Shown in pieces: positions 47,653 through 59,940 of a stretch of DNA of 64,000 bases. Below the pieces are notes generated by a model. That model saw only the letters and a list, made by a program, of their open reading frames with translations. It had not been told where the DNA came from and ran no database searches. This stretch comes from Tipula vernalis (lineage: Eukaryota; Arthropoda; Insecta; Diptera; Tipulidae): NCBI GenBank assembly GCA_958295665.1, contig OY282558.1, forward strand, positions 310,406,092-310,470,091, written 5' to 3'. How positions within the stretch are numbered: the first letter of the stretch is position 1; each line of letters opens with the position of its first letter. The translations under genes were made by a program, and so were the position numbers.

Positions 47653-49263
47653 TTAACAAAGCGTCTTTTGATTTTGCTGTAAAACTAGCTCTATATGTTT
47701 CTCTCTAGAAAACTGTTGTATTCCATCGTAACAACTTTTTCCATGAGCAGTACCACAGAAGCACCACTCTGCTTCTATACCAAAATCTTCTGGAAAATCA
47801 AACATGAACATAACTTTTGCTTCATTCAGATTATTTTTCTTATCAGCGCTAAAATTAGTTGGTTGCTTAGCGATGAATGAGTGTGGTTTCCGAGTTTTTA
47901 ATTTATTACTTAATCTATCGACAAAATCGGTGTTATTCTGCACGTCTGGCAGTTATCGTACAAGGGCTGTACTACTTGAGAGTAATCTTCTCTTTCCAGT
48001 GAATCTAGCAACATAGAACCGAGCACGTCAAAGCAGGGACAATCATCGCACTCATCAAGGTGACACTTTGGACTTGGATTACTGCACGTGGCTTGTTCCA
48101 AACATTCTTTATATCCAAATATCTGATATTTGAGTTTTGGGTTAGTTGTTTGATATTTAATGCATCTCACATGAGCTTGCTATTTTGAGGAATATAGAAC
48201 GTATTATAATCATTTTAGTTGTTTTAGGAAACTATCGACAAGCATATTGCAGTTTTTACATTTTTCTTCATAGCAGTCCCACGTCAAATTTTCACAGGAT
48301 AATTTTTTTAACAGCTCTCTCCTATTCTTAATAACAGGATCATGAAGTAAAATTTTTGTAACAACGGGACATAACAAATTGTTGTTTTGATGGATTATAC
48401 ACATACTCATTCCTTATGTGTTCCGGCCTTTCCAGCAAATATTTACATTCATTTGGTCACAGCTCTGCAAATTTAATAAATCCAATCTTTCGAGTTGGAT
48501 TTTTTTTTTTCCGAAAAATCCTGATATATTTCAGATAAACTGCACAGAACAAGTAGTTTTTGCTTTTGAATCCGCTCTCCATTAGCATCACGAACACTTA
48601 TGCAATCATTTGTTCCAGGAAGCTGTCGGCTGATATCCATACTTCGGTAGAATTCCTCAACTAAGGTAATTATTTCTGAAGAAATTCCCGATTTCTTTTT
48701 TCTTGATTTGGGTTGTTGAGAATTACCCCTTGGTCATCAAAATCTACATGATTTTCATTGATCTGTGTTATTAAGGAAACCGGAACGCTCAGAACATTTT
48801 CACAAGTAAGTTTTACAGTTTTCTCCAGTTGCTTATGGATATAAGCTGGTTCTGGGAGCCTGTGCTTCTTGAGAGGTGACCCACCTAATTGAACACATGA
48901 TTCATCAGAGAAACTATCTTGATACGCTGTTTGAAGAAATTCTTGTGGCGGTAGTATGGCGAGTATTATACGATCGTGTTGAATATTGTGATGCTACTGG
49001 CTTTGGTATAAAACTACAACTTCATTTAAACTGTACAATATTATGCTGCATTTGTTACAAATTTTTTCATTTGTTACTTCACGATTTAAGAATTTTTGAG
49101 CTTGTTTAACTAATTTTGCGCTAACGGCTCTAGAATTGTTTTTCAAATTTTTGTGATTTTCTAATATATAAAGGGTTACAACATTGTGGATGAACCATTT
49201 TGTATTTTGACCTCGATATTTCACTGAAACACTTAGAACTTTCAATAAAAAATTTACGACCAA
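47653..49263 (-). pseudogene. Decayed gene of an uncharacterised transposase-like metazoan family (Cys-rich)
   Basis: Read from about 49263 to 47653 on the minus strand over several frames. Pieces in order: 'AVSAKLVKQAQKFLNREV' with 'ICNKCSIILYS' (zinc-ribbon-like, 48994-49200), 'YRSMDISRQLPGTNDCISVR' (near 48640-48600), 'QKLLVLCSLSEIYQDF', 'IGFIKFAEL' (near 48470), 'CIIHQNNNLLC' (near 48390), 'DCYEEKCKNCNMLVDSF' (48225-48280), 'CHLDECDDCP' (near 48050) and 'CGTAHGKSCYDGI' (near 47745). I recall this motif order from many uncharacterised arthropod and cnidarian proteins that appear transposon-derived. The molecular function is not known to me. At least three frameshifts make it non-functional. 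Confidence 0.6.
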
Positions 49264-52006
49264 ATACTTTATATTTCGCTTTTAACTTTTAAATAAAGAT
49301 CCTAAAAATTTGTACACCTATTTATATGGCGGTTGCCAATAATTTTCCTTATTTAAGGTAGTGAAGAATAATGCAAAAGTAATAAAACAAAATGAAACTA
49401 CTTGAAAATGGAGGGGCACATCAAAATTATTTAGGTAACAACATTGATGAATCATGCCTAATATACCAAAAAAGTATAGGAACCAGAAGTAAAACATGCA
49501 CGTACATGACGCCATTTTAGTCCTAAAATGAGATATCTGATCACCAAATTAAATAATATCTATTATTTTGTACTAAAGGGGAAAGAATTAAAATGGGCCT
49601 GATTTGGAAGGTAAGGAATCTACATATATTGATGTTCTGTGCATATTGCTGTACATAAAAACTGAAACAATCCATAAATTTCAGATCTGCAGCCCTCTGA
49701 TAGTCAAACTTTATATCAAAGTTTGCACTATTTTTAATCACTTGTCTATTGTATGACAATCATTAGGAAAATTCCCATTAACTGTAGATATTTATTTATT
49801 ATTCCCAACAAATATAATTATTTTTTATATAAAAACACGTTTTTTCAAGTTTGTAGCTCTCTGCTGGGTAAGCTAGGAGAAAAAAAATTTCAGTTTTACA
49901 CTTTTCTGTAAGGCTGTTGAATGCTATTTTGAACTGTTAAATGCTATTTTGAGTATATTAAGATTTTCGGGGCAGTGCCATCTATCGTCAAAATATAAAC
50001 TTAGGTCTATCTGATTGTAACATCTAAGATAACGGAACTTTGCTAAATTAAATTACGTACTAATTTAGGCTGAACTAACGCCCTTTCTAAAATGGTATGA
50101 CCTATAACCGAAAATATAACACTTTACATGGAACCAAAAATTAGAATTGAAAAATTGTCAAAACTAAAATATCGAATAAAGGGACAACCAACATCGAATA
50201 ACGGGACAATCGAAGGTTAAAAAAAAATAAAAGAATATGCATCCGTTATTTTGAATGAGGAACACGATATCTTACGCCCCCCCCCCTTTCCTAACCAAAC
50301 GTTACCTTTTAGTGCCAAAACCACCTGGTTAACATTTTTTAAAATTCATTATTATTTACCGTTGGTATTTTCCATTTAAAGTATGCTTTTTATCTTAAAT
50401 CATATGTGCTGTAATTCGTTTCTATAAATAGCCCAGTAATCCAATATAGTTAGATTCTCATTATGGAGAATGTTTCTTAAGGAACAGATAGAATATTGCA
50501 TTCATTGAAAATCACAAACAGCTCCAGTGGCTATCTAGTAGCTATCCCGCATGCTAAATTCTCCACTCGCATTTAGAGATAAGAAATATTGTAACATTGT
50601 GATAAATCACTTTTTTCTGTTGATTTTACGAAAATATGTTTCATGTCTGGAGAACAGGCGTGGGATTTTGTAGAAATGGCGAGAAGAAAGTTTATCTCTC
50701 TTTTTAAAATAATGAGTTTTTACTACATTTCATTCGGTCTAGGTCGCTTTTTCTATTGCGATCTCAGTCAATTATATTATGTATTAGAGCTATGTCCTTT
50801 TCCCCGCTTCTACCACGTACCTTCTTTGGTGAGAGACACAGACGAATGATAGTTGAAATAGAATATCATTTTGTTTTAGCTAGTTGATATCGCATTAACA
50901 AAATATAATTGTACTAAGCGAAATAGTGTTCATATTCAGTTTAGGTAAAAGAGACACAAACTCGCTTCTCGCTTTTTGTCCAAAATCCCAGTCCAGAAGT
51001 TCTAAGCGCAAAATAATTGAATTGGAAAAAGGCAATTTCGGAAAGGTAATGCTCGAAAAAAACTTTTAAAATGGCATTAGTTAGGTAAATGTTTTGGCCT
51101 GTAGAGTATCAAAAAATAAATAACGTCAAGGTTCAATATCTCCAACATACTATATAAACGTAAGGATCAACGACTAGTTTGGCTAATAAATAGATGGTCC
51201 AAATCATCAAATTTTCTATAAAAATTTATTTTTATAGAAATTTCTATTTTTTGGGTCTTACACGACTTTTAGTAAGAAAACGGGAAAAGCTGAAAAGCTC
51301 CTAGTTTTTAATAATTAACACTCTGCAGTCGTTGAATTTGGTGTTCTGTTTTAGAGGAAACCATTATAGTGAAATATTTTTGGGAAGAAGATTTTTATGG
51401 AAATATATTCATCCCAATTTAATGATTCGGTTATGACCAGTAGACACAATAACTCACTCATCTTTGTTAAAACTGATGATATTGCATGCAGCATACAGAC
51501 AACAACTTTGAATGTGTAAATGGTTAAAATTAGATGAAAGATCAAAAGTTCTTAAACTCTGCATTTAATTGGGGGCGGATTCACTTATCCAATTATGTAC
51601 TCGCTTATTCATCATCACGCTTTTTAAAACATCAGCGAACACCTAGACTCGTGTAGATTGACTCAAATCATCAAACCCAACTTTGATTATGACTGTTTCC
51701 ATGACAACTAATAATAAAGTTTCCATGGAAACTAATAAACATAAAAATAATTAATAAATCAGTTAAATCGACTTTTCAATTAAATCGCTTAATCAAAAAT
51801 ATAAAAGGCACGTAATTTAAACTGTTAGTTCAACTCATACAACTATGAATAAATTTGTAAACGTAATTCTGTTAACTCGAAGCTCTTGTTGTAATACTGT
51901 TGTGTTTGTCATATTATATGAAGTACAATTACATGATGAGCGTTATAATTTACAAAATATATGAAAATGATTTATTTACGCACAAATTAAAATTTTGGAT
52001 TTCAGA
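49264..52006. other. No recognisable gene
   Basis: Several frames of 60-70 codons are present (for example 50643-50849 plus, 49541-49759 minus) without domains or motifs that I recognise. Small features are a C-run near 50278-50287, a duplicated 'ATCGAATAACGGGACAA'-type motif near 50170-50210, and a hairpin with 12-bp arms at 51213-51240 (TTTCTATAAAAA / TTTTTATAGAAA). Confidence 0.45.
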
Positions 52007-53792
52007 ATGGAATCAAATCAAAATATTTTAGTTGAATTAAATGATTGTCCAATACTTATTCGTGCCAAAAATTTAGAAGAAAAAAACTACCAACTATTAA
52101 AGATATTCTTCATTATTATGGATACAAAAGGCATAATAAAAATATTCAATGTAATTTCTAACCATCCAAGAAGGACATCATAAAAGTAATTTTTATTAAG
52201 TTAAAATCAGAGTCTATAATTGACTTTAAAGATAAAATTAATAGTGTTCTTTCTAAAAAGTATCGAGTTTCTAGAGATAAGTTTAAGTTTTTGCAAGACC
52301 AAAGGACAGACAGAATTCGATCTATAGAAGATATTGCAATATTTCACCCTTGTTCGGATTCTGAAGAAGATTTACCCCCTCCAAAAAAGCAATGTTTGTA
52401 CAATTTAAACGATGAAATGGACTTGGAATCGAACACTGAAACAGAGATTGACAGCTAACCTGATCATTACCAAACAAGGATGGCACTGAAAAATTTTGCT
52501 AGAGCGTGTAATAGGCACAAAATTTCCGATAGAGCAGCTGCTGACCTTGCTTCTTGTGTCTTGGCAGACTTGAAGAAATCTTTTAATTTAAATTTGCATG
52601 ATGAGTCATTGGTTATTGATAGACACAAGGTTCGAAGAGAACGACAGAAGAGTAAAACTCGTTTACCGAATCTAACATGTGGTGTCTTTATGTTGATGGA
52701 AAAAAAGCAAAACAATGAGCAATTTTAAATATCAAATACATATCATCGAAAAATTGTAAATTAGGAGCATATTTGTTTAATTAAAGAATTAGGATCCCAC
52801 TATATCAGCCATGTGTCGCCTCAATCAAATGATGCTTTAACATTTTCTAATGCCATTTTGAAATAAAAGCTCCTCCCGCTAATAAGCTAGCGATAGGTTC
52901 TGACGGAACAAATGTAAATACTGGTTGTAACGGAGGAATTATAACCTTCATTGAAAATCGTTTGGGAAGGCCATTATAGTGGTTTCTTTGTTTACTACAT
53001 TTCAACGAGCTTCCATTAAGACATCTCATTAAAAAATTATATGCGGATGTGCAGCGGACCTCACCATCTTTTGCGCAACCATAAATAAACATCTTCAAAA
53101 CTGTGAGACACTTCCAGTAATAAAGGATTTTGAAAAGATTCAGATATATCTGCCTAACATTGATATACAATCTTTAAGTTTAGATCAAAAATTTCTTTGG
53201 GAAATGGCGCAGGCTGTTTTTACCGGAAACTGTAGTACACAATTGTCAGCAATGAAACCTGGAAATATGTCACTCTCTCGGTAACGGTGGCTTAACACGG
53301 CAGCTCGATTATTAAGACTGTGGATGTCAACTCGTAAACCAACTAATAACTTGAGAGACATTGTCATTTTTATTATGAAAGTTTATTACCCAACTTGGTT
53401 CAGAATTAAGCAGTCTGATAAGTTTATTGATGGTCCAAAACACATTTATTCAATTATTGAAAAATCCTGATACCTGCGAGAAGATTTGCGCAAAGTAGTA
53501 GATGATACAATACAAAACAACGTCTTCTTTGCACATCCAGAAAAAAAATTCACATTCATGGGACAAAAATTGTACTGAACCACCTCTTACGGTCATGATG
53601 TCCGAAGCTGAAATTAGACAATTTGTAAACAAATCTATGCCAGAAAATGAAATTTTTAAGTTTCCGTGTCACACGCAAGCAGTAGAAAGATGCGTAAAAC
53701 TTGGTGAGATTTCGATTCAAGTTTGTAACAACCAATCAAGAACAGGCTATAAAAGACCTACATTTCTAAGCCGGGAAATGTTGGCACCTTAA
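52007..53792 (+). pseudogene. Decayed gene of an uncharacterised metazoan family (PCHTQAVERCVKL type)
   Basis: Pieces on the plus strand: an N-terminal part from the ATG at 52007 ('MESNQNILVELNDCPILIRA'), after a frameshift an acidic stretch with 'CSDSEEDLPPPKKQ' ending at 52459, then 'RHKISDRAAADLASCVLADL' and 'VIDRHKVRRERQK' (52480-52728), 'GSDGTNVNTGCNGGIITFIE' (near 52895), 'LLHFNELPLRHLIKK' (near 53000), 'SLDQKFLWEMAQAVFTGNCS' (near 53180), 'RWLNTAARLLRLWMSTRKP' (near 53280), 'IVIFIMKVYYPTWF', and 'FPCHTQAVERCVKLGEI' (near 53660), ending at 53792. I recall this order from a large set of uncharacterised animal proteins, likely transposon-related. About five frameshifts or stops break it. 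Function unknown. Confidence 0.7.
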
Positions 53793-56700
53793 GACTTATC
53801 CCTTGATGTAAAACTAATTTTTATTTACTGTGAGTTTTTGAGTTTTAATTTATTAAAGTAATAGCTAATATGCATTTTTTGTATATAGAGTTAAATATCC
53901 GCTGATTAGTTTTTTAATTTAGTTTTATCGTTTGGGTGATTTATCACTATCCTAGATTATTGAATTAAATTAATTGAACTAATTTAATTGCTTTATCTGT
54001 TTGTTATGACCGTAATTTCTGATAATAACTTTTCGAACGTTACTATACATGGGCTGAAACATTTAATGTTTTGACATATAGATGACGCTGTAATGAGTTA
54101 TCATTAATAAATTTCGAATGGATGAATTTCAAATTATCTATAACTGATACCAAAAATGATATGGATCTAACTTTGGGCGAGTCTAAACCATCCTATGAAA
54201 TGTTAGAAAATCGTTGGATGAAGTGTATTAAGTTAAATGGAGTTTGAATATTAAATAAAATCATTGCCAAAAAAAGTTGTGTTTTTTACCAATTCAAAAA
54301 AGATAGGTAAAAAATAAATAAATAAAACTAAATAGAAACACTTCAATTGGAAAATACCAACGCATACATATGAGCTGTTATTTTTGAAAGTGGTATAATA
54401 TGTCCATATTTTGTTGAAGCGAGATAATGAAAGAATAGAGAAAACATATTGCAAAAATATACGGGATTTTGAATTTTCTTATTTTTTGCACGAGTATTAG
54501 AGATGCATTTGTTTTTATTTTAGCTATAAATTTCTTATCGTTAGAAAGATTATAGTGTCATTTGTCTATTGTTATCATTAACTTAATTTTTTTGAAAAAT
54601 GGACTTATACCACTTTCAAAAAGGAACAGCTCATTATGGAAAACATCTTTTGTAAATTCCATTATCGTCCTAGTGGTTCCCTGTGTTAAAGGCCCCCCCC
54701 CCTTAAAAATTACGTGAATTAGTTTTTTTACATGTAACTTCTTGACTTCTAGTATTGAATCGTGCTTACCTTCAATTTGAAAATAAAACTACGTTTTGGA
54801 GAGAAAGTAATCAATTTGGAGGGCCCAATTCACCTTTATCTTTTCTTGGTATACAAAGTAAAAATAAACATTTACAAAGTAAATAATTTACAAATGGCAA
54901 AATTACTGAAATATTATACTTCAAAGCTCAGATACTGTTATTTTTGAGTTCTTTTCGATTTGTGATCTAAAAATCAAAAGGCCTGCAAAGCTTATGGGAT
55001 ATACTCTCGAACGACAAAATCCCAAAAATAAATATTGAAAAATAAAAAGTAAACAGTCCCATCGAAAAGGAAGATCCCTTTAAATTTTTGTTAACTACAA
55101 CATAAAAACAAAAGGGATCTACATAATTTTATGTCATCCTTGCGCGGAAAGGACCAATGCTAAGCGGTTTTGGAGAGTTCTCTATTTTAGTATGTGAATA
55201 ATTATTATAAATCAAATATTTTTAAAAATGCTCCAATCTCTATGAATTTTAGAATTTCAAAAATTTGTCAAAGTGGGGGTTTAGGGCAGCAGCCCCCATC
55301 CTCTACGGTATAAAACGGATTAAAGTAATATTTCAAAAATTTGTTATATTCAAAAAAACTTGATTTTTCTGGGATTTTTTATTTTGGATAACGATACCAA
55401 CCCAAAGCTTATACATTTAATGGCATAATATAGATATATGTATCTGTTTAGAAAATCAATTAATTTAATTGACTAAATTAAACAAACGTTCCTAATTTAA
55501 TAATATATAAACCATTAATTTCAATTTTGTACACGAAATTCAATATTCTGCTCAAGACTAAAATGTTAGGCATGATATACAAAACAAGTTTTTTTTTTTT
55601 TAACTTTTATATTTTCCATTTATTAAAGTGTTTTTTCATGTTTTTCCTAGAGAGATAAAAAATACAATTTTTTAACTCTAACATGCGCGTTCTAACAACC
55701 CACACTTCTCACCAATAAAATTTCAACATGTCATGTTCATTCGATTATATTATATCGAGCATGCGAAACCAATTGTCAAGGAATCTTTTATTGAAACGAC
55801 AGCAAAAATGTTATTTTTCATTCTGTATTTTTGTTAAAAAAAAAAAAAAAATAATTGGATAGCATTTAATGTCCATCCTGGATAAAATAAAATAACATAA
55901 CAAAAAAAAAGAAAAAAAAATATTTTTATTACAATAGAAATTGTAATAATAATAAAATGGTAAATGTGCTTACACGAGGGATGTAAAATTAAAAGAGGGT
56001 TACTTTTTGTTGTGCAAAACAATAGAAAAAATATAAAATGGAAGTTCTGACAAAAATCAGAAATTGCACAATGTGTAATTCTTGATGTTATGTACTCGTA
56101 ACATGTACCTACTCATAACTCTTATACATACCGTTATTGCTGCACCTGATATAAATCTAGGCAAAAATATTGCTAGGTACATGCAAATATAATTATGAAT
56201 CAGCAAAGATCTTGCTTATATCACACGCAGATCAGCGTAAAATTTATTCTAGATTTTATTTATTTTTATGATTATTTTTTATAATACTTAAATTGACCAA
56301 TTTTTTTCTTTAAGGATTAAATTTTATTACATTTCTATATGTGTACAATAGTGCGTGCTACGTAAGTTTTGTATCTGTATTTGATTTTTAAACACGTAAT
56401 AAAATTAAAATTTATGATTTTGTGATCCTCTTCCATACTCAGTGTATGCAATTCGGTTTTTCTGTTTTTAATTTATTTTCCGTATGTATGTACGTTGTTT
56501 GGGTTTAACAGGAATGTACATTACTCTTTAATAATATTGTACAATTGGATAATGGAAATATTTGAAATGATTTTAAGTACTTGCAATGTAGGTATCTTTG
56601 AAGTATAATTAATTTGTATCATTACATATTTCAAGTTACATTAGTTACGTTTTTGTTGCTCCGGATATTTTGGTTCAATAATCGAGGATAATTATATGCG

Positions 56701-57025
56701 GACACGCCCACTTAACAAATGTAGCTTTAATATATAAATGATTATTGAGCCACAATTTTATATAATTAAAATTTTTTAATGGTTTAGGGCTCTATACTGT
56801 TTTTATTTTTTAAATTAACTTGAGCTTTCAGACCCACTTCGACTCCATTTTCATAAGCGTTTTAACATTTTTTCATTACAATTTTTCTTTTTATAAACAA
56901 ATCAAAAACAAAACCATCAAAAAATTGAAACTTTTTCCGTACAAGTCAAAATACCTGTGTTTAGTGTAGAAAAGTTGTGGTGAATTTTGCGACAAAAGCT
57001 TTTAAAAAATATGAATAAAATTTGA
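53793..57025. other. AT-rich region without recognisable gene
   Basis: Apart from the foldback at 54367-54638 I see only low-complexity sequence. There are a C-run near 54693-54702, a small GC-rich hairpin near 55274-55300 (GGGGG against CCCCC), and long A or T runs near 55590, 55836 and 55905. Frames of 60-67 codons here have no recognisable motif. Confidence 0.45.
54367..54638. repeat. Foldback element
   Basis: The left arm from 54367 ('CATATGAGCTGT' then 'TTTTTGAAAGTGGTATAA') is complementary to the right arm ending at 54638 ('TTATACCACTTTCAAAAA' then 'ACAGCTCATTATG'). Weaker complementarity continues inward through 'AGATAATGAAAGAATAGA' against its counterpart near 54556-54578, giving arms of roughly 90 bp around a loop of about 90 bp. 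There is no coding capacity. This is a probable MITE. Confidence 0.7.
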
Positions 57026-57100
57026 AATCAGTTATTTAAAATATATTAATTATGTGTATGAATTGAATCAGTTATTTAAAATATATTAATTATATGTATA
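57026..57100 (+). repeat. 40-bp tandem duplication
   Basis: The segment beginning 'AATCAGTTATTTAAAATA' occurs at 57026 and again at 57066 with one or two base changes. Confidence 0.85.
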
Positions 57101-57180
57101 AGACAAACAACCAAATTTAGATAAATAAATAATAAGAATTACTCATTTTTTTGTTGTTCCAAAATTTTAACATTATATAA

Positions 57181-57445
57181 CAAGTGAAGAAAACGACGAA
57201 AGTGAAATTTGCAGCCTGAGCAATAGCGAGGACTGCAATCACTTCAGTATAGTCCTGTAATATTTATTAATAATTATTAACATAAAGAATAACAAACTTG
57301 TACGGATCAACAAAACTAATTACTGAAACGTTCACAATAGAATTGAATCGTGTGGCAATTGAGATATCGTTGTGCAATGAAATTGCAACACGCATAATTT
57401 AAATTCAAAAATCATCACCGAAAGCATAGGTTACTGCACTATCGT
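57181..57445 (-). repeat. Dispersed repeat, copy B
   Basis: Inverted relative of 1974-2611. Read on the minus strand it runs 'GCAGTAACCTATGCTTTCG' (near 57420-57440), 'TTTTGTTGATCCGTACAA' (near 57300-57320), 'TATTACAGGACTATACTG' (near 57250-57268) and 'GTTTTCTTCACTTG' (57181-57196). It lacks about 300 bp present in copy A. No coding capacity. Confidence 0.65.
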
Positions 57446-58479
57446 AGAAAAAGTTATTTGATAATTTATGTTTTTTAAATGTTGAGTGAGAGCACTATTT
57501 TGGTTCGATGAAGTTTCGATAAAACGTGATAACATTTTTAATCATTTCAAAATCTCTTTTATTTACAGATCGACAGTGATTTCGAAACGAAATATAATAA
57601 CAAATCGAACTGTTTGTTTGAAAAATGGAGTCATTTTACTCAAAATATTTTTAAGATTTTTAAAACAAACATAAAAGATGCGAATACCTTAGCCTTATTC
57701 ACGAACTTGAAACATCCAAAAATGAAAGTGGGTTTTCAATATAGATTAAGTCATAATAAAACAAAACAAAAATTTCTCAACTTTTATTTTTCAGATTTTG
57801 TCAACTTTTAAATTTTCGTAATTCTGGCACATCTTCTTCCACCAGTGGCATGGCACGAATTTTTTTTTTTTTTTAAAAATAAGAAAAGAAAGAAAACTGC
57901 TGGAAAAATTACCATATAGGAGTCAGTGGAATCGCTGGTAATTCATCTGAATTCCTTGTCCGAATTACAGGAAAAGATTGAGGCAGTTCAAAATTCCGCT
58001 TGGCAAAACAGAACCTGCATTCAGTCGCTGATCATATTTATTGGAGATATCGGTTCTCAGGAACCACAAATTTATTTGTATTTTGATAATTTTAAGTATA
58101 CTTTGCCACATTTTGTTTGATCTTTATCATCATGTTTTAAAACTTTCTAAGTTTTTAATTTAAAGTACCAATGTGGCTTTTTGTGCAAACATTTTTTTTT
58201 AACATAGACACCGAATACGATGAAGGAGTTTCTAGTATTTTATGTTTAATATCTTCTTTTAATCGGTGATTTATAATCCCCATTAAGTTTTTATTAAAGT
58301 TTACAGTTTACATAAAACATTTAAAATCTGTACAAGGGTTAACTGGAACAGATAACTAAATTTAGTAGTTTCAGAAAGCATTCCTTAAATTTTCATTTTG
58401 ATCAAAATAAAATTACAGAAAAATATTGCCAAATTTATTAGAATGTCAGGATCGAAGCCTACGTAGCTAACTCTTAATA
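57446..58479. other. Unassigned sequence upstream of a decayed transposase-like gene
   Basis: Frames at 57486-57674, 57614-57811 and 57926-58120 (+) have no recognisable motif. The last ('HLNSLSELQEKIEAVQNSAW', with no ATG at its start) has a short coiled-coil-like look and could be an N-terminal exon of the gene that follows; this is a guess. Confidence 0.35.
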
Positions 58480-59940
58480 CTTATGTCCAAGCAGATAACA
58501 ATTTAAGTATTGTTTCAAATATTCCTAACTTGTACCCAGAAAAAATCTATTTAGTAAATAATCTAAAGCACAAATGTACTTTATTAATACTGTATTCCAA
58601 AAGTTACATTTCTAGAAAAGATGCCAACTTTATACAAGAAAATATTAAATCTTTTACTGAGTCTTTGATGATTACCTTAAAGGAACTCATTATTCCACAT
58701 ATTTCAGATGAAATCGAACCAACAATTTTGTAATTACTCGCCCCTTTGGAAGTTTTGTTTGATGACATTAAGTCAGAATATAGGTTATTCAAAAAATTGA
58801 AAGATGATGAATTACTAGAAAACCCAATTGCATTTACTATTTTAATAGAGAACTAGTAAATTGGGCGAACCTACATTAGAAGGGAAGAATGTAACCGGTT
58901 ATTTCATGCCTTTAAAATTTCAAATGAAATCTTTGTATGAGAAAAATTGCTGCAAAGGACAATAGATAATACCAATGAGTTAATGGTGTTACATTTAAAT
59001 TTAAAGAATCTTATATCGGTATAGATAAAACTATTATTCCATTTAATATTTTTCTGGATGACTTTGAGATCATCAATCCTCTTGGTATAGTAATTCAGAG
59101 TATTCAGAATGTGGTAAATTTTATTCATTCCCAGCCATACCACAATACCTACAGTCAAAATTAGACAACATTTTTGCTGCTGGATTTATAAAAGGTAAGG
59201 ACACGAAATCCGCTGCTAGTAATTCGGCATTACACGAATTAATCACCCAAATAAAATATTTAGAAGAACATGGAGTTTATACATTAAATGTAATAACGAT
59301 AGTAGACTTGTTTATTTTGTTCTCGGTGTTGTTGAGGTGACTATTTTAAATTCCGATGGTTTTTGCCATGTATGCAAAATGAATAAGGAAGACACAGTAG
59401 TAGGGTTCCTATAATTGGCGTTAAATATAATTGTGCATTTAACGATATTCCATCATTTCACGTAATCGACAATTTCGTGTTCGATATTATGCACGACCTA
59501 TTTGAGGGAGTATGCATATACGATATTTGTCAGGTGATCCTTTATTATATTAAAAATAAAACATTTACTCTGGACACCCTAAATTATAGAAAGAAATGCT
59601 TCAATTATGATCAGATTGAAAGTGGAAATTTATCGGTACTTATCACCTTAAGTCGATTGAAAGCCGATAATTTAAAAATGTCTGCGAGGGAATGTATGAT
59701 AATTTTGTTCACTTTTTTCCACTGCTGATAGGCGATTTAATATCTGCAAATTGTCAGGTATGGCTTTTTGTATCATATTTGTTACGAATTATAGATATTA
59801 GTTTACTTGCTGTGAGTGATAACCCTGGATGACATTGAGAATTTAAAAAATAGTATAAAAATGCATAACCAACTATACATTGAAATATTCAGCCAGCTAC
59901 TTAAACCTAAACATCATGTCTTAGTTCACTACTAAGAAAA
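58480..59940 (+). pseudogene. Decayed transposase-like gene (DIMHDLFEGV / LKPKHH family)
   Basis: Conserved blocks in order on the plus strand: 'YISRKDANFIQENIKSFTES' (near 58600), 'EVLFDDIKSEYRLFKKLKDD' (near 58755), 'GYFMPLKFQMKSLYEK' (near 58900), 'IPFNIFLDDFEIINPLG' (near 59035), 'PAIPQYLQSKLDNIFAAGF' (near 59140), 'FCHVCKMNKEDT' (near 59365), 'FHVIDNFVFDIMHDLFEGV' (near 59460-59510), 'GNLSVLITLSRLKADNLKMS' (near 59630), 'LLIGDLIS' and finally 'QLYIEIFSQLLKPKHHVLVHY' in two parts near 59870-59930. This succession is familiar from abundant uncharacterised insect and cnidarian proteins that resemble TNP2/CACTA-type transposases; the assignment is from memory. The 83-codon frame 59477-59728 is the best-preserved part. 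Several frameshifts make it non-functional. Confidence 0.68.

Noticed and set aside
52847..53632. Minus-strand frames at 52847-53170, 53185-53367 and 53450-53632
   Set aside because: The plus strand carries the recognisable conserved blocks (LLHFNELPLRHL, RWLNTAARLLRL), so these are shadows.
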